Shown: one piece after another, positions 11,301 to 18,755 of the stretch | Numbering within the stretch: position 1 is the stretch's first letter | Layout of the letters: the number at the start of each line of letters is the position of its first letter | DNA from: Pseudomonadota bacterium | GTDB taxonomy: Bacteria; Pseudomonadota; Gammaproteobacteria; Enterobacterales; Enterobacteriaceae | NCBI GenBank assembly: GCA_018261615.1 | Contig: JAGTSE010000005.1 | Coordinates: forward strand, 62,001-126,000 | DNA: 64,000 bases | Direction of reading: 5' to 3' | Translations under genes and position numbers: made by a program | Notes under the pieces: model-generated | Database searches by the model: none | What the model saw: the letters and a program-made list of their open reading frames with translations, nothing else | What the model was told of the DNA's origin: nothing

Positions 11301-12162
11301 CACGCCAAGACTGTTTACGCTCGACGGGAATGTCGATGTACCGTGGGCGCGCATTGTAGTACACGATCTGCCGGAAAACGCCGTGGGTGTCTCCAGTGAT
11401 GAGGTGATGCTCAACAACGATCTGCAACCGGAGCAGCCAAAGAGCGCGTCGATTCCGATTAACAGCAATCTGACTGTCCACGTCGGCAATAACGTGCGGC
11501 TGGATGCTTTCGGCCTGAAAGCTCGGCTTACCGGCGACCTGAAAGTGGCGCAGGATAAGCAAGGGCTGGGGTTGAACGGACAAATTAATATCCCGGAAGG
11601 GCGCTTCCGTGCGTATGGCCAGGATCTAATTGTGCGCAAAGGCGAATTGCTGTTCTCCGGCCCGCCGGATCAACCGCTGCTCAACATTGAGGCGATTCGT
11701 AATCCGGACGCGACCGAAAACAATGTTATTGCCGGGATTCGTGTCACCGGTTCGGCGGATGAACCGAAAGCTGAGATCTTCTCTGATCCGGCGATGTCGC
11801 AGCAAGAAGCGCTCTCTTATCTGCTGCGCGGGCAGGGGCTGGCTAACGAGCAGAGCGACAGCGCGGCAATGACCTCGATGCTAATTGGCTTAGGGGTTGC
11901 ACAAAGTGGTCAGGTTGTGGGTAAAATCGGCGAGACATTTGGCGTCAGCAATCTGGCGCTGGATACTGAGGGGGTAGGCGACTCTTCCCAGGTGGTGGTC
12001 AGCGGCTATGTCCTGCCGGGTCTACAGGTCAAATATGGTGTAGGAATTTTTGACTCACTGGCAACTCTCACGTTACGTTATCGCCTGATGCCTAAGCTGT
12101 ATCTTGAAGCGGTGTCTGGCGTAGATCAGGCACTAGATTTGCTCTATCAGTTTGAGTTTTAG
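8392..12162 (+). CDS. tamB: TamB, inner-membrane-anchored AsmA-like envelope protein
   Basis: A 1256-aa protein with an N-terminal signal anchor (about residues 7-27). A long chain of beta-rich repeats follows, forming a hydrophobic groove, and a conserved C-terminal DUF490/TamB domain (about 900-1256) contacts TamA. It is one of the AsmA-like proteins (with YhdP and YdbH) implicated in anterograde glycerophospholipid transport, and it is part of the TAM autotransporter assembly complex. E. coli TamB is 1259 aa. It overlaps tamA by 4 nt and ytfP starts 3 nt after its stop, so the three genes form an operon. Confidence 0.96.
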   Translation: MSLWKKISLGVLVLILLLLATVAFLVGTTSGLHLLFNAANRWVPGLEIGQVTGGWRDLTLKNLRYTQPGVAVNAGEIHLALKLGCLSNSSVCVNDLSLKEISVAIDSKQMPQSAPVQEEESGPLNLSTPYPITLSRVALNNVNIKIDGTTVSVMDFSTGLNWQEKNLTLTPTSLKGLLIALPKAANVAQKEVVDPKIQPPQEKPLGETLKALFDKPLLPEMTDVHLPLNLNIEEFRGEQLRLTGDTDLLVSSLLLKVSSIDGQMKLDALDIDSSQGTVNATGSAQLRDNWPVDITLNSTLNIDPLKGEKVKLKVGGEMRKQLEFGVNLSGPVDMVLRGQTQLAEAGLPLNLELTSQQLYWPFTGTKQFQAGDTRLIFSGKMTDYALSFRTAVKGQDIPPATVTLDGKGNAQQINLDKLTVAALEGKTELKALIDWQQAISWHGELTLNGIDTTKAFPEWPSKLNGLIKTRGSLYGGSWQMDVPELKLSGNVKQNKVSVDGQLKGNSYLQWTIPGLHLALGKNSADIKGELGVKDLNLDANIDAPGLNNALPGLGGTAKGVVKVRGTVDAPQALVDITANALRWQELSVDRVRVEGDVTSSDQIAGKLNARIERITQPGVSLSLVTLNADGNEKQHKLQLRVQGEPVSGQLNLAGSFDRQQQRWKGTLSDTRFATPVGPWSINRPITLDYRNLEQKIAIGPHCWLNPNAELCVPQTIDAGATGRAVVNLNRFDLAMLKPFMPDTTKASGVFSGKADVSWDTTKEGLPQGEVTLSGHGVKVTQEVNGAPLPLAFDTLNLNAQLRNNRADLGWLIRLTNNGQFDGQLQITDPQRRRNLGGNVNIRNFSLAIANAIFSRGEKATGTLNANLRLAGDAQSPQLFGQLELNGLNVEGNFMPFDMQPSQLAINFNGMSSTLQGVVRTGQGQINLSGDADWRQLDNWRARVAAKGSKVRITVPPMVRLDVSPDVVFEATPRLFTLDGNVDVPWARIVVHDLPENAVGVSSDEVMLNNDLQPEQPKSASIPINSNLTVHVGNNVRLDAFGLKARLTGDLKVAQDKQGLGLNGQINIPEGRFRAYGQDLIVRKGELLFSGPPDQPLLNIEAIRNPDATENNVIAGIRVTGSADEPKAEIFSDPAMSQQEALSYLLRGQGLANEQSDSAAMTSMLIGLGVAQSGQVVGKIGETFGVSNLALDTEGVGDSSQVVVSGYVLPGLQVKYGVGIFDSLATLTLRYRLMPKLYLEAVSGVDQALDLLYQFEF

Positions 12163-12164
12163 CA

Positions 12165-12515
12165 ATGCGAATATTTGTCTACGGCAGTTTACGACGCAAG
12201 CAGGGCAACAGCCACTGGATGACCAACGCTCAGTGGCTGGGGGACTTTTGCGTCGAAAATCACCAACTGTATAGTCTGGGGCATTACCCGGGGGCTGTTC
12301 AGGGTGAAGGAAACGTGAAGGGCGAAGTTTATCGCATCGATGCGTCAACGCTCGGCGAACTGGATGCCTTACGTACCGCAGGGGGCGAATACAAACGTCA
12401 ACTGATCCAGACGCCTTATGGCAGCGCCTGGATGTATGTGTACCAGCGTTCGGTTGAGGGAAAAACCTTGATTGAAAGCGGTAACTGGCTCGACAGGGAA
12501 CAGTACCAGAAGTAA
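12165..12515 (+). CDS. ytfP: YtfP, gamma-glutamylcyclotransferase-fold protein
   Basis: A 116-aa protein of the AIG2/GGCT-like fold. The N-terminal YGSLRRKQGNSHWM loop is the substrate-binding hallmark, and a conserved acidic residue is expected in GEVYRIDASTLGELDAL. The precise substrate of bacterial YtfP is not established. It starts 3 nt after tamB and is followed by a strong terminator, so it is the last gene of tamA-tamB-ytfP. Confidence 0.94.
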   Translation: MRIFVYGSLRRKQGNSHWMTNAQWLGDFCVENHQLYSLGHYPGAVQGEGNVKGEVYRIDASTLGELDALRTAGGEYKRQLIQTPYGSAWMYVYQRSVEGKTLIESGNWLDREQYQK

Positions 12516-12527
12516 TCAGTCTTAGAG

Positions 12528-12559
12528 AACCGCGCCGTCTAGGTGCGGTTTTTCTTTTT
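12528..12559 (+). terminator. Terminator of the tamAB-ytfP operon
   Basis: Stem AACCGCGCC (12528-12536) pairs with GGTGCGGTT (12542-12550, one G-T wobble) around the loop GTCTA, followed by a T-rich tract to 12558. Confidence 0.88.
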
Positions 12560-12579
12560 GCGGGCTGCAGGAATTTTTT

Positions 12580-12596
12580 GCCGGGTGGCGCCCGGC
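12580..12596. repeat. REP-like palindrome at the left edge of an accessory insert
   Basis: GCCGGG (12580-12585) and CCCGGC (12591-12596) around TGGCG, just past the ytfP terminator. The rest of the gap to 12768 contains no ORF that I can support. It does contain a short inverted repeat, ACAAACG / CGTTTGT (12673-12686). Confidence 0.55.
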
Positions 12597-12768
12597 CTGC
12601 GTTTAATACAGATCGGGGTAGTGACCGGGTAGCTGCGATAACAGCCAACTTTTCTTCACCTCATCACGACGCACAAACGTTCGTTTGTGCAACCATCTCA
12701 GCCCCGGATATGCCATTCCGGCATCTGATTTTGATACCAGGCTAATACGCATACACGACATCGCTAGC

Positions 12769-14571
12769 TTAAAATCCTGTCACCATAAACTCACCAAACT
12801 CCTCCTTGAGCCTCGCTGAACTCAGGCGACTTCCCCTCGCCAGCGCAGAAAAATGGTTTTGCACATCCCTGAGTAGTGGAAGCTGATTCACATCTCGCAC
12901 ATCCTTCAACCCAATGATGCTTTTGAGGCTCAATGGATTATTCAGCTTTCTGTCAAGGTCGTTAACACCAGCAAAAACGATGCTCTCCCCCTGCTTTAGC
13001 AAGATTTTTATCGCGCTTTTCCTGTCTGTCAGCTCATCAGTAACATCCAGCGCCTGAAACACCAGCTTCAAATACTTTCGGGTGGCGCGCAACAACGGGT
13101 TCTTATTCATCGCCCGCTCAACATCAAGAATGTTGTTAAAATCGATGCGGAATGTATCAGTAAACAAAAGATCGTAGGCCTGCTGCACATAAGTATTCGG
13201 GTCACTAATCGCATTGATAAACTCACTCATGCTGACAGGAGCGTCTACCGTTTTTGGTTGCCCATTAACAAAACGTTGAATAGCGGCAGATAATGGTTCT
13301 TTCTCCAAAGTACGCACAATGAAATTTTTAATTGCCCTACTTTGTGATAGTACATCAGCATTCTTCTCTTGCTCATTATGACCTTCAATCGGCAAGATTA
13401 ATAAACGCGAACCACATTGCGCATGTTTTCGTAAATAAGCAAATTCTCCAACCGTTCCTGCGCCAGCAGTAGTAATGCCATCAGCGTCTGCAATATAAGC
13501 CAGATGCATTGCATTATATTTACCAACTGCATCTGCACCGCAAAATAAAAAAATGGCATTCTGGAATGCTGGCGTGTTCTCACGTATTTGTTGCACCACA
13601 CACTCAGCAATAAGATTTGTTTTTTTATGCGCGTAAATATAAAAGATATTACTAATAGGGTTACCTGCACTCACCTGGGTTCCCCGAATGACTCCTGAAA
13701 AACTCTTCTCTTTTGCTGCCAACTTCACATCGATTTCTGAATCATTTAACGCATATCGAATTAGCAGCTTGGCGACAATGTCTCTTGCCTGCCTCTTGGA
13801 TGTGTTACCATCAATATTCAACTGATTTGCGAGTGGCACCAGACTTTCCAATGAGTTGCGCCCACCCAAATCAATGTGTGAGATTTTTTCACCATACCCA
13901 CCAAGGACTTTCGATAGCAATGCATACTTCGGCAATAGGTTTAGATCGATGGAGTTTAGATCCAGCATAATGCCATGGTTCTGCTGATCGAGACACCGTA
14001 CCTCCGATACTCCTTTTCTGATTGCCGCCTTTTGCAAATAAGGGTCCATATCAGTGATGACGTAACAGCGTTCTTTAAGTACGTTATCACCAAAGATTTC
14101 AGCCACACTATCCATCAGTTTTTTGGCGGAAATCACTGGCAGATTTTCACAATCTTCTTTCTTACTGAACACGATAAAATCATGTAATGTAACGACATGA
14201 CCTTTGTTTTGTGCCCCATCCCGTAATGGGAACCTGGCAACACGCTGCAGAATACTGGCATCATCGGACCCTCCGGTTTCTTTTTTCAAATAGCCATAAA
14301 TAGATTTGTCCGATTCAGCCATGAGCACTTTAATATATTTATTTGTTAGTTTCGTCGCCAGAGTGGATATTAGTGCAGAGCGAGGATTTCCTTCCCATCT
14401 GCAGGGAAGATGAAATAATACAACACTCCCCTTAGAGATTGCGCCTTTATTAAGTGCCATCTCTATAATATTTAACAAACGTGCGGTATGCCCACCGCCT
14501 GTAGGTGAAAAGCTAACAATGATTAATTTTGCGGCTTGGTTACGGATAAAATCAGTAATATCAATTTTCAT
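12769..14571 (-). CDS. Uncharacterised 600-aa protein, GT-B glycosyltransferase-like
   Basis: I do not recognise a named gene. Near the N-terminus KLIIVSFSPTGGGHTARLLN resembles the GGGH donor-side loop of GT28/MGDG-synthase-type GT-B enzymes. A central segment (about 335-410) reads FLFCGADAVGKYNAMHLAYI, then ADGITTAGAGTVGEFAYL and LPIEGHNEQEKNADVLS, which resembles the C-terminal nucleotide-sugar half of such enzymes. The last 190 residues are helical and unassigned. No signal peptide or membrane span is seen, so it is probably cytosolic. It is visibly more AT-rich than its neighbours. It lies 36 nt downstream of the TIM-barrel-like gene on the same strand. The function assignment is inference from motifs only. 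Confidence 0.6.
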   Translation of the reverse strand: MKIDITDFIRNQAAKLIIVSFSPTGGGHTARLLNIIEMALNKGAISKGSVVLFHLPCRWEGNPRSALISTLATKLTNKYIKVLMAESDKSIYGYLKKETGGSDDASILQRVARFPLRDGAQNKGHVVTLHDFIVFSKKEDCENLPVISAKKLMDSVAEIFGDNVLKERCYVITDMDPYLQKAAIRKGVSEVRCLDQQNHGIMLDLNSIDLNLLPKYALLSKVLGGYGEKISHIDLGGRNSLESLVPLANQLNIDGNTSKRQARDIVAKLLIRYALNDSEIDVKLAAKEKSFSGVIRGTQVSAGNPISNIFYIYAHKKTNLIAECVVQQIRENTPAFQNAIFLFCGADAVGKYNAMHLAYIADADGITTAGAGTVGEFAYLRKHAQCGSRLLILPIEGHNEQEKNADVLSQSRAIKNFIVRTLEKEPLSAAIQRFVNGQPKTVDAPVSMSEFINAISDPNTYVQQAYDLLFTDTFRIDFNNILDVERAMNKNPLLRATRKYLKLVFQALDVTDELTDRKSAIKILLKQGESIVFAGVNDLDRKLNNPLSLKSIIGLKDVRDVNQLPLLRDVQNHFSALARGSRLSSARLKEEFGEFMVTGF

Positions 14572-14607
14572 ATAGTTACAATCCCTTGTGATAAATCACT
14601 TACCTCG

Positions 14608-15537
14608 TTAACGATTTACCGATCTCGCCACGCGATTATAGGTATGGCGCACACCACGAATAGCAATGCTGTAAGCCAGTATATTTTCAGGAAGGGCAAT
14701 CCCCATGTAACCTGTATCACCAATATGATGCAGGTCAGCCCCCGCCATTTTGCTCATTAAAGCAATCCGGCGAAGCGTATTTACATCGGCGCCTTCCTGA
14801 GACGTTCCCACGGCGGTTATTGCAAGAATCCCGCAGGAATGAGCGCAGTCGATCAACGCGGACACTTTTTCCTGGCTCATTCCAGGAACGGTTCCAGGTG
14901 CGGGAACGAGCACAATATCAGCCCCTTGCTCGGCAAACCAGCGCAGATCTTCTTCGTTAATGATGGCTCTGCCGCTCTCCCGTACCACGCCTGCACCGTG
15001 CATTTTCCCCGTAACCAGGATAGCGTCAGCACCCACGGCATCGCGTATTTCCCTTACCGCCTGTCCCAGTGCGCGATTGCTAACGCCATTATTCGGATTC
15101 CCCGTTAGCACCAGGATTTTTGCCCCCATAGAAACCAGCTTACGGGCATTGGTTGCCGTTGCTGCACGTCCCGGTTTCATTTTCCAGATATCGTCATGAC
15201 TGGCAGCAAACTCATGATCTACAGCCTCAAGGTTAACCCCGATAATCCGCCCAGTCAGATGCTGCAATGTACGCAATGTTTCTTCAGGCACGGTATTTTC
15301 TGGCATCCCCAAAATCTGCGGATGCTCACAGTCAAACATGTTGATGAGTAGAATGTCTGCTCCCTGAGACGCGGCAAGCTCGGCGTTGGTGACTGTATTG
15401 AGCAACGGTTGGGTTATCGCGATAGTCTCACTGACCAGCACTCTCCCCTCGCTGGCACGAATAGCGTAAAGCAACTCATGCTTGTCCATCGTCGACAAAT
15501 CAGACGCACTACAATCGAGAAAACGTTTATGTCCCAT
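14608..15537 (-). CDS. Uncharacterised TIM-barrel-like protein (possibly DUF7916)
   Basis: A 309-aa cytosolic protein starting MGHKRFLDCSASDLSTMDK. It shows the strand-helix rhythm of a beta/alpha barrel, with strand ends GADILLINMFDCEHP, GRIIGVNLEAVDHE, AKILVLTGNPNNG, ADAILVTGKMHGAG and ADIVLVPAPGTVPG. A late GDTGYMGIALPENI loop could bind phosphate. I recall similar proteins annotated only as a DUF or, doubtfully, as hydrolases; the family name is tentative. It is the first gene after a promoter shared with the divergent GntR regulator and is followed by the GT-B-like gene, so the two are probably co-regulated. Confidence 0.65.
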   Translation of the reverse strand: MGHKRFLDCSASDLSTMDKHELLYAIRASEGRVLVSETIAITQPLLNTVTNAELAASQGADILLINMFDCEHPQILGMPENTVPEETLRTLQHLTGRIIGVNLEAVDHEFAASHDDIWKMKPGRAATATNARKLVSMGAKILVLTGNPNNGVSNRALGQAVREIRDAVGADAILVTGKMHGAGVVRESGRAIINEEDLRWFAEQGADIVLVPAPGTVPGMSQEKVSALIDCAHSCGILAITAVGTSQEGADVNTLRRIALMSKMAGADLHHIGDTGYMGIALPENILAYSIAIRGVRHTYNRVARSVNR

Positions 15538-15756
15538 AAAACAATCAATCCTTATCTTTTTATTTATATACCAATAATGTACCTAATATAGACAATAAGT
15601 GATCTTTTATATGCCTATCCAGATGGTGTGGGTCATTTTGTGATCAAAATAACGCTGTTTTTTCATTTTTATTGCTGTAGACGGTGACATGTGCAGTGTA
15701 GTGGATAAGAATTGGTTTATAACGTAATCAGGTTTGAACGGACATCAGGAGGAAGA

Positions 15757-16506
15757 ATGCCCGCAACTCAGGTCGCTGTATTTCATCTGGATGAAGCCAG
15801 TGCGATGCCTCTGTACATGCAGCTGGTTAACGCCATCAAAGTGGATATTGCGGCGGGAAAAATGCGTCCCGGAGATGCCGTGCCGTCCGAGCGTACGCTG
15901 GTTGATATGCTGAAGATCGCGCGCGGAACGGTCCGTAAGGCGCTGCAACAGTTGCTGGAAGAGGGGGTAATTACTCGTAATCAGGGCTCGGGCACCTTTA
16001 TCGCGCCGCATGTGCGTCAGTCACTACCATTGCTGGAAAGTTTCAGTGAAATGGCAGTTGCCAGTGGTGGGAAAGCACAAAGCGAGCTTGTCGGGTACCT
16101 GCGTCGTGAATCAGTTTCGGAGGAGCGCCGAGCTCTGAAACTGGCAGAAGATAACAGTGAGGTCGTGGAACTGACCAGATTGAGGAAGATTAATGGTATT
16201 GCCGTTTCTCTTCAGACGGCGATTTTACCTGCGCCTCTGCTGGATAAAATCAGCGAACTGGATGAATCGTTATATCTGCATCTGGAGAAAAAAGGCTCGC
16301 CGGTGCTTCGGGCAATCCAGCGCTTCAGCGCGGTACCAGTGGACAGTAAACTGGCATACTACCTGAATATTGGAGAGCATGAGCCACTTCTGCTGGTGAC
16401 CCGCACAGGCTTCACTCACGAGGACAAACCCGTGGAATATACCCGGACATGGTGCCTGAATGATTACTACGATTTTACGGTTGAGTTACATCGAAAAGAA
16501 CCATAA
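15757..16506 (+). CDS. GntR family (HutC/UTRA subfamily) transcriptional regulator
   Basis: A 249-aa regulator. The N-terminal winged helix (about 10-75) has the GntR signature MRPGDAVPSERTLVDMLKI, then the recognition helix GTVRKALQQLLEEGVI and the wing NQGSGTFI. The C-terminal UTRA ligand-binding domain (about 95-240) includes LTRLRKINGIAVSLQ. The frame is open upstream, but the ATG at 15757 has a perfect AGGAGG ribosome site (15747-15752). HutC-type regulators usually bind small sugars, amino acids or their phosphates. Its divergent position suggests that it controls the TIM-barrel/GT-B-like genes across the 219-nt gap; the ligand is unknown. Confidence 0.9.
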   Translation: MPATQVAVFHLDEASAMPLYMQLVNAIKVDIAAGKMRPGDAVPSERTLVDMLKIARGTVRKALQQLLEEGVITRNQGSGTFIAPHVRQSLPLLESFSEMAVASGGKAQSELVGYLRRESVSEERRALKLAEDNSEVVELTRLRKINGIAVSLQTAILPAPLLDKISELDESLYLHLEKKGSPVLRAIQRFSAVPVDSKLAYYLNIGEHEPLLLVTRTGFTHEDKPVEYTRTWCLNDYYDFTVELHRKEP

Positions 16507-16597
16507 AAAGAATCTATTCACACGTCTCCCGAAAACGAATCATGTATGAGATGACAATAACCAGTAGAACTAATTGACGTCTACTATTCATGTGTAC

Positions 16598-16756
16598 ACA
16601 GGCTTCGTCATCACTGGCTTTACGCTCCAGCGCGGCGATCTGGCTGTCGGTCAGTTCAATGCCATCGCGGGCCACTTTCTCTTCCAGAGCTTTCAGGCGT
16701 TTTTTGAAGTTCTCAAGGTTATGACGTAACCAGACGGAACGGACACCACTGCCGGA
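16598..16756 (-). pseudogene. IS481-type transposase fragment
   Basis: Fifty-three codons on the minus strand read SGSGVRSVWLRHNLENFKKR and continue through LEEKVARDGIELTDSQIAALERK to DDEAC, a segment I recognise from IS481-family transposases just ahead of the DDE core. Homology stops abruptly after DDEAC and the catalytic residues are missing. The start-codon side runs into the ppa terminator. It is a dead remnant marking the right edge of the accessory insert. No terminal inverted repeats were found. Confidence 0.7.
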
Positions 16757-16758
16757 GA

Positions 16759-16800
16759 TAAAGAAGCCCCAGTCGCATAATGCGTACCGGGGCTTCTTCA
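16759..16800 (-). terminator. Intrinsic terminator of ppa
   Basis: Arms AAGAAGCCCC (16761-16770) and GGGGCTTCTT (16789-16798), perfectly complementary, enclose an 18-nt loop with an inner GCATAATGC mini-stem. It lies directly downstream of ppa on the minus strand. Confidence 0.8.
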
Positions 16801-16810
16801 TTAAACCGTA

Positions 16811-17341
16811 TTATTTTTTGGCTGCGCGTTCGAAGGAAGCAATGATTTCTGCTTTCGCGGCTTCAGCGTTTTCCCAGCCGTCCACTTTCACCCATTTGCC
16901 TTTTTCGAGATCTTTGTAGTGCTCGAAGAAGTGGGTGATCTGCGCTTTCAGCAGTTCTGGCAGATCGTTCACATCTTTAATGTGATCGTACTCTTTGCTC
17001 AGTTTGGTGTGCGGAACAGCGACCAATTTCGCATCTTCGCCAGATTCGTCGGTCATTTTCAGCACGCCAACCGGACGGCAGCGAATCACAGAGCCTGGCT
17101 CCAGCGGGTACGGCGTCGGCACCAGCACGTCAACCGGGTCACCATCCAGGGAGAGGGTGTGGTTGATGTAACCGTAGTTGCACGGATAGAACATCGCGGT
17201 GGACATAAAACGGTCAACGAACAGCGCGCCGCTTTCTTTGTCAACTTCATATTTGATCGGGTCAGCATTAGCCGGGATTTCGATAACTACGTAGATATCT
17301 TCTGGCAGATCTTTACCCGCCGGGACGTTCAATAAGCTCAT
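16811..17341 (-). CDS. ppa: Inorganic pyrophosphatase, family I
   Basis: A 176-aa cytosolic hexameric enzyme that hydrolyses pyrophosphate and so drives biosynthetic reactions forward. Metal and substrate motifs are present: [16 protein letters not shown] near residue 30, [19 protein letters not shown] near 55-75 (the DGDPVD signature) and [10 protein letters not shown] near 117. The start [17 protein letters not shown] at 17341 gives exactly the E. coli length and has an AAAGGAAAC ribosome site; an earlier in-frame ATG is rejected. Confidence 0.98.
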   Translation of the reverse strand: MSLLNVPAGKDLPEDIYVVIEIPANADPIKYEVDKESGALFVDRFMSTAMFYPCNYGYINHTLSLDGDPVDVLVPTPYPLEPGSVIRCRPVGVLKMTDESGEDAKLVAVPHTKLSKEYDHIKDVNDLPELLKAQITHFFEHYKDLEKGKWVKVDGWENAEAAKAEIIASFERAAKK

Positions 17342-17505
17342 GTTTGTTTCCTTTAAAATGTGTGGCAAACAAGTGCCGGGTATTATAGCCAACTGGCGGT
17401 GAATGTCTTCGCCTGTTTTAACTTACTCACACATTTTCAGAGCGTTTCGCATTCCCTTTTTATGACCATTTTATCCATAACAATAGCAGCATCCTGAATA
17501 ATTTT

Positions 17506-17521
17506 GTGGAAGCGATTACAA
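17506..17521. promoter_or_regulatory. GalR/GalS-type operator upstream of ytfQ
   Basis: GTGGAAGCGATTACAA agrees with the GalR/GalS consensus GTGKAANCGNTTNCAC at every defined position except the last. It lies about 220 nt upstream of ytfQ. The operon imports galactofuranose, so control by a galactose-responsive LacI-family repressor is plausible. Confidence 0.6.
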
Positions 17522-17654
17522 CGTGATTTTTTACCACACTGCAACAGTTAAATTTCCGTAAGATCAAGAGCGGATTTAGGGTATATCAGAGTGCGTCATT
17601 TCGCGCGCCAGATCGCAACTGGCAATCAACAATTCATTCACTTTTCCAATTTGT

Positions 17655-17677
17655 GATGTAACGCATTCTGTTACATC
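17655..17677. promoter_or_regulatory. Inverted repeat in the ytfQ promoter region
   Basis: GATGTAAC (17655-17662) and GTTACATC (17670-17677) are perfect 8-bp arms 7 nt apart, 68 nt before the ytfQ start. The shape suits a dimeric regulator; the factor is not identified. Confidence 0.45.
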
Positions 17678-17744
17678 GCGGTTTGTCTATAGTTTTCCCC
17701 GCAGGTGAAGTTGTAGCCAACAATAACCCTACGAGGATGCTCTT

Positions 17745-18701
17745 ATGTGGAAGCGCTTACTTCTTGTCACAGCAGTTTCGGCAGCCATGTCGTCTATGGC
17801 GATGGCCGCCCCTTTAACCGTAGGATTTTCGCAGGTCGGATCAGAATCCGGCTGGCGAGCCGCTGAAACCAATGTCGCGAAAAGCGAAGCCAGCAAACGC
17901 GGTATTACGCTGAAAATCGCCGACGGTCAGCAAAAACAGGAAAACCAGATCAAAGCCGTACGTTCGTTTATCGCTCAGGGCGTGGACGCCATCTTTATTG
18001 CGCCAGTGGTGGCAACAGGCTGGGAGCCGGTACTGAAAGAAGCGAAAGACGCCAAAATTCCGGTGTTCCTGCTCGATCGCTCCATCGATGTTAAAGATAA
18101 ATCGCTCTATATGACCACCGTCACCGCCAACAACATTCTTGAAGGCAAGCTGATTGGCGAATGGCTGGTGAAAACCGTGGATGGCAAACCGTGTAATGTC
18201 GTTGAACTGCAAGGTACCGTCGGTGCCAGCGTGGCGATCGATCGTAAGAAAGGGTTTGCCGAAGCTATTTCTCAAACCCCCAACATCAAGATTATTCGTT
18301 CGCAATCCGGCGACTTTACCCGCAGTAAGGGTAAAGAGGTGATGGAGAGCTTCATCAAGGCGGAAAACAACGGCAAAAACATCTGCATGGTTTACGCCCA
18401 TAACGATGACATGGTAATCGGTGCGATTCAGGCGATCAAAGAAGCGGGCCTGAAACCAGGCAAAGATATCCTGACCGGCTCCATTGACGGCGTGCCGGAT
18501 ATCTACAAAGCGATGATAGACGGCGAAGCCAACGCCAGCGTCGAACTGACGCCGAACATGGCCGGTCCGGCTTTCGACGCGTTAGAGAAATTCAAAAAAG
18601 ACGGCACCCTGCCGCCGAAGCTGACTATCACCAAATCCATCCTCTATCTGCCGGATACGGCGAAAGAGGAGCTGGAGAAAAAGAAAAATATGGGTTATTG
18701 A
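17745..18701 (+). CDS. ytfQ: Galactofuranose ABC transporter, periplasmic binding protein
   Basis: A 318-aa periplasmic binding protein of the ribose/galactose type. The signal peptide MWKRLLLVTAVSAAMSSMAM ends before APLTVGFSQVGSESGW, which begins the mature two-lobed sugar-binding fold. The E. coli orthologue binds galactofuranose with high affinity and delivers it to YtfR-YtfT-YjfF. Length is identical to E. coli. It is first in the operon and is separated from ytfR by a stable hairpin, a common arrangement when the binding protein is made in excess over the membrane parts. Confidence 0.96.
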   Translation: MWKRLLLVTAVSAAMSSMAMAAPLTVGFSQVGSESGWRAAETNVAKSEASKRGITLKIADGQQKQENQIKAVRSFIAQGVDAIFIAPVVATGWEPVLKEAKDAKIPVFLLDRSIDVKDKSLYMTTVTANNILEGKLIGEWLVKTVDGKPCNVVELQGTVGASVAIDRKKGFAEAISQTPNIKIIRSQSGDFTRSKGKEVMESFIKAENNGKNICMVYAHNDDMVIGAIQAIKEAGLKPGKDILTGSIDGVPDIYKAMIDGEANASVELTPNMAGPAFDALEKFKKDGTLPPKLTITKSILYLPDTAKEELEKKKNMGY

Positions 18702-18710
18702 GTCGCGAAA

Positions 18711-18735
18711 ACCCTCTCCCCATCGGGGAGAGGGT
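18711..18735. repeat. Intercistronic hairpin between ytfQ and ytfR
   Basis: Perfect 11-bp arms ACCCTCTCCCC (18711-18721) and GGGGAGAGGGT (18725-18735) with loop ATC. No T-run follows and ytfR starts 20 nt later, so it is more likely an mRNA-stabilising or REP-like element than a terminator. Confidence 0.7.
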
Positions 18736-18755
18736 AATGGTTTAAGGGGTCGACA

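Larger units (their letters stand above)
17342..17744. other. Divergent control region between ppa and ytfQ
   Basis: About 400 nt without a gene, holding the promoters of ppa and of the ytfQRT-yjfF operon. Two sites of interest are listed separately: a GalR/LacI-type operator at 17506-17521 and an 8-bp inverted repeat at 17655-17677. No ORF or RNA gene can be supported. Confidence 0.6.

Noticed and set aside
16514..16801. A 95-aa minus-strand gene
   Set aside because: Its first codons are the ppa terminator and its last ones are unrelated sequence; only the middle is transposase-derived, so it was recorded as a remnant.
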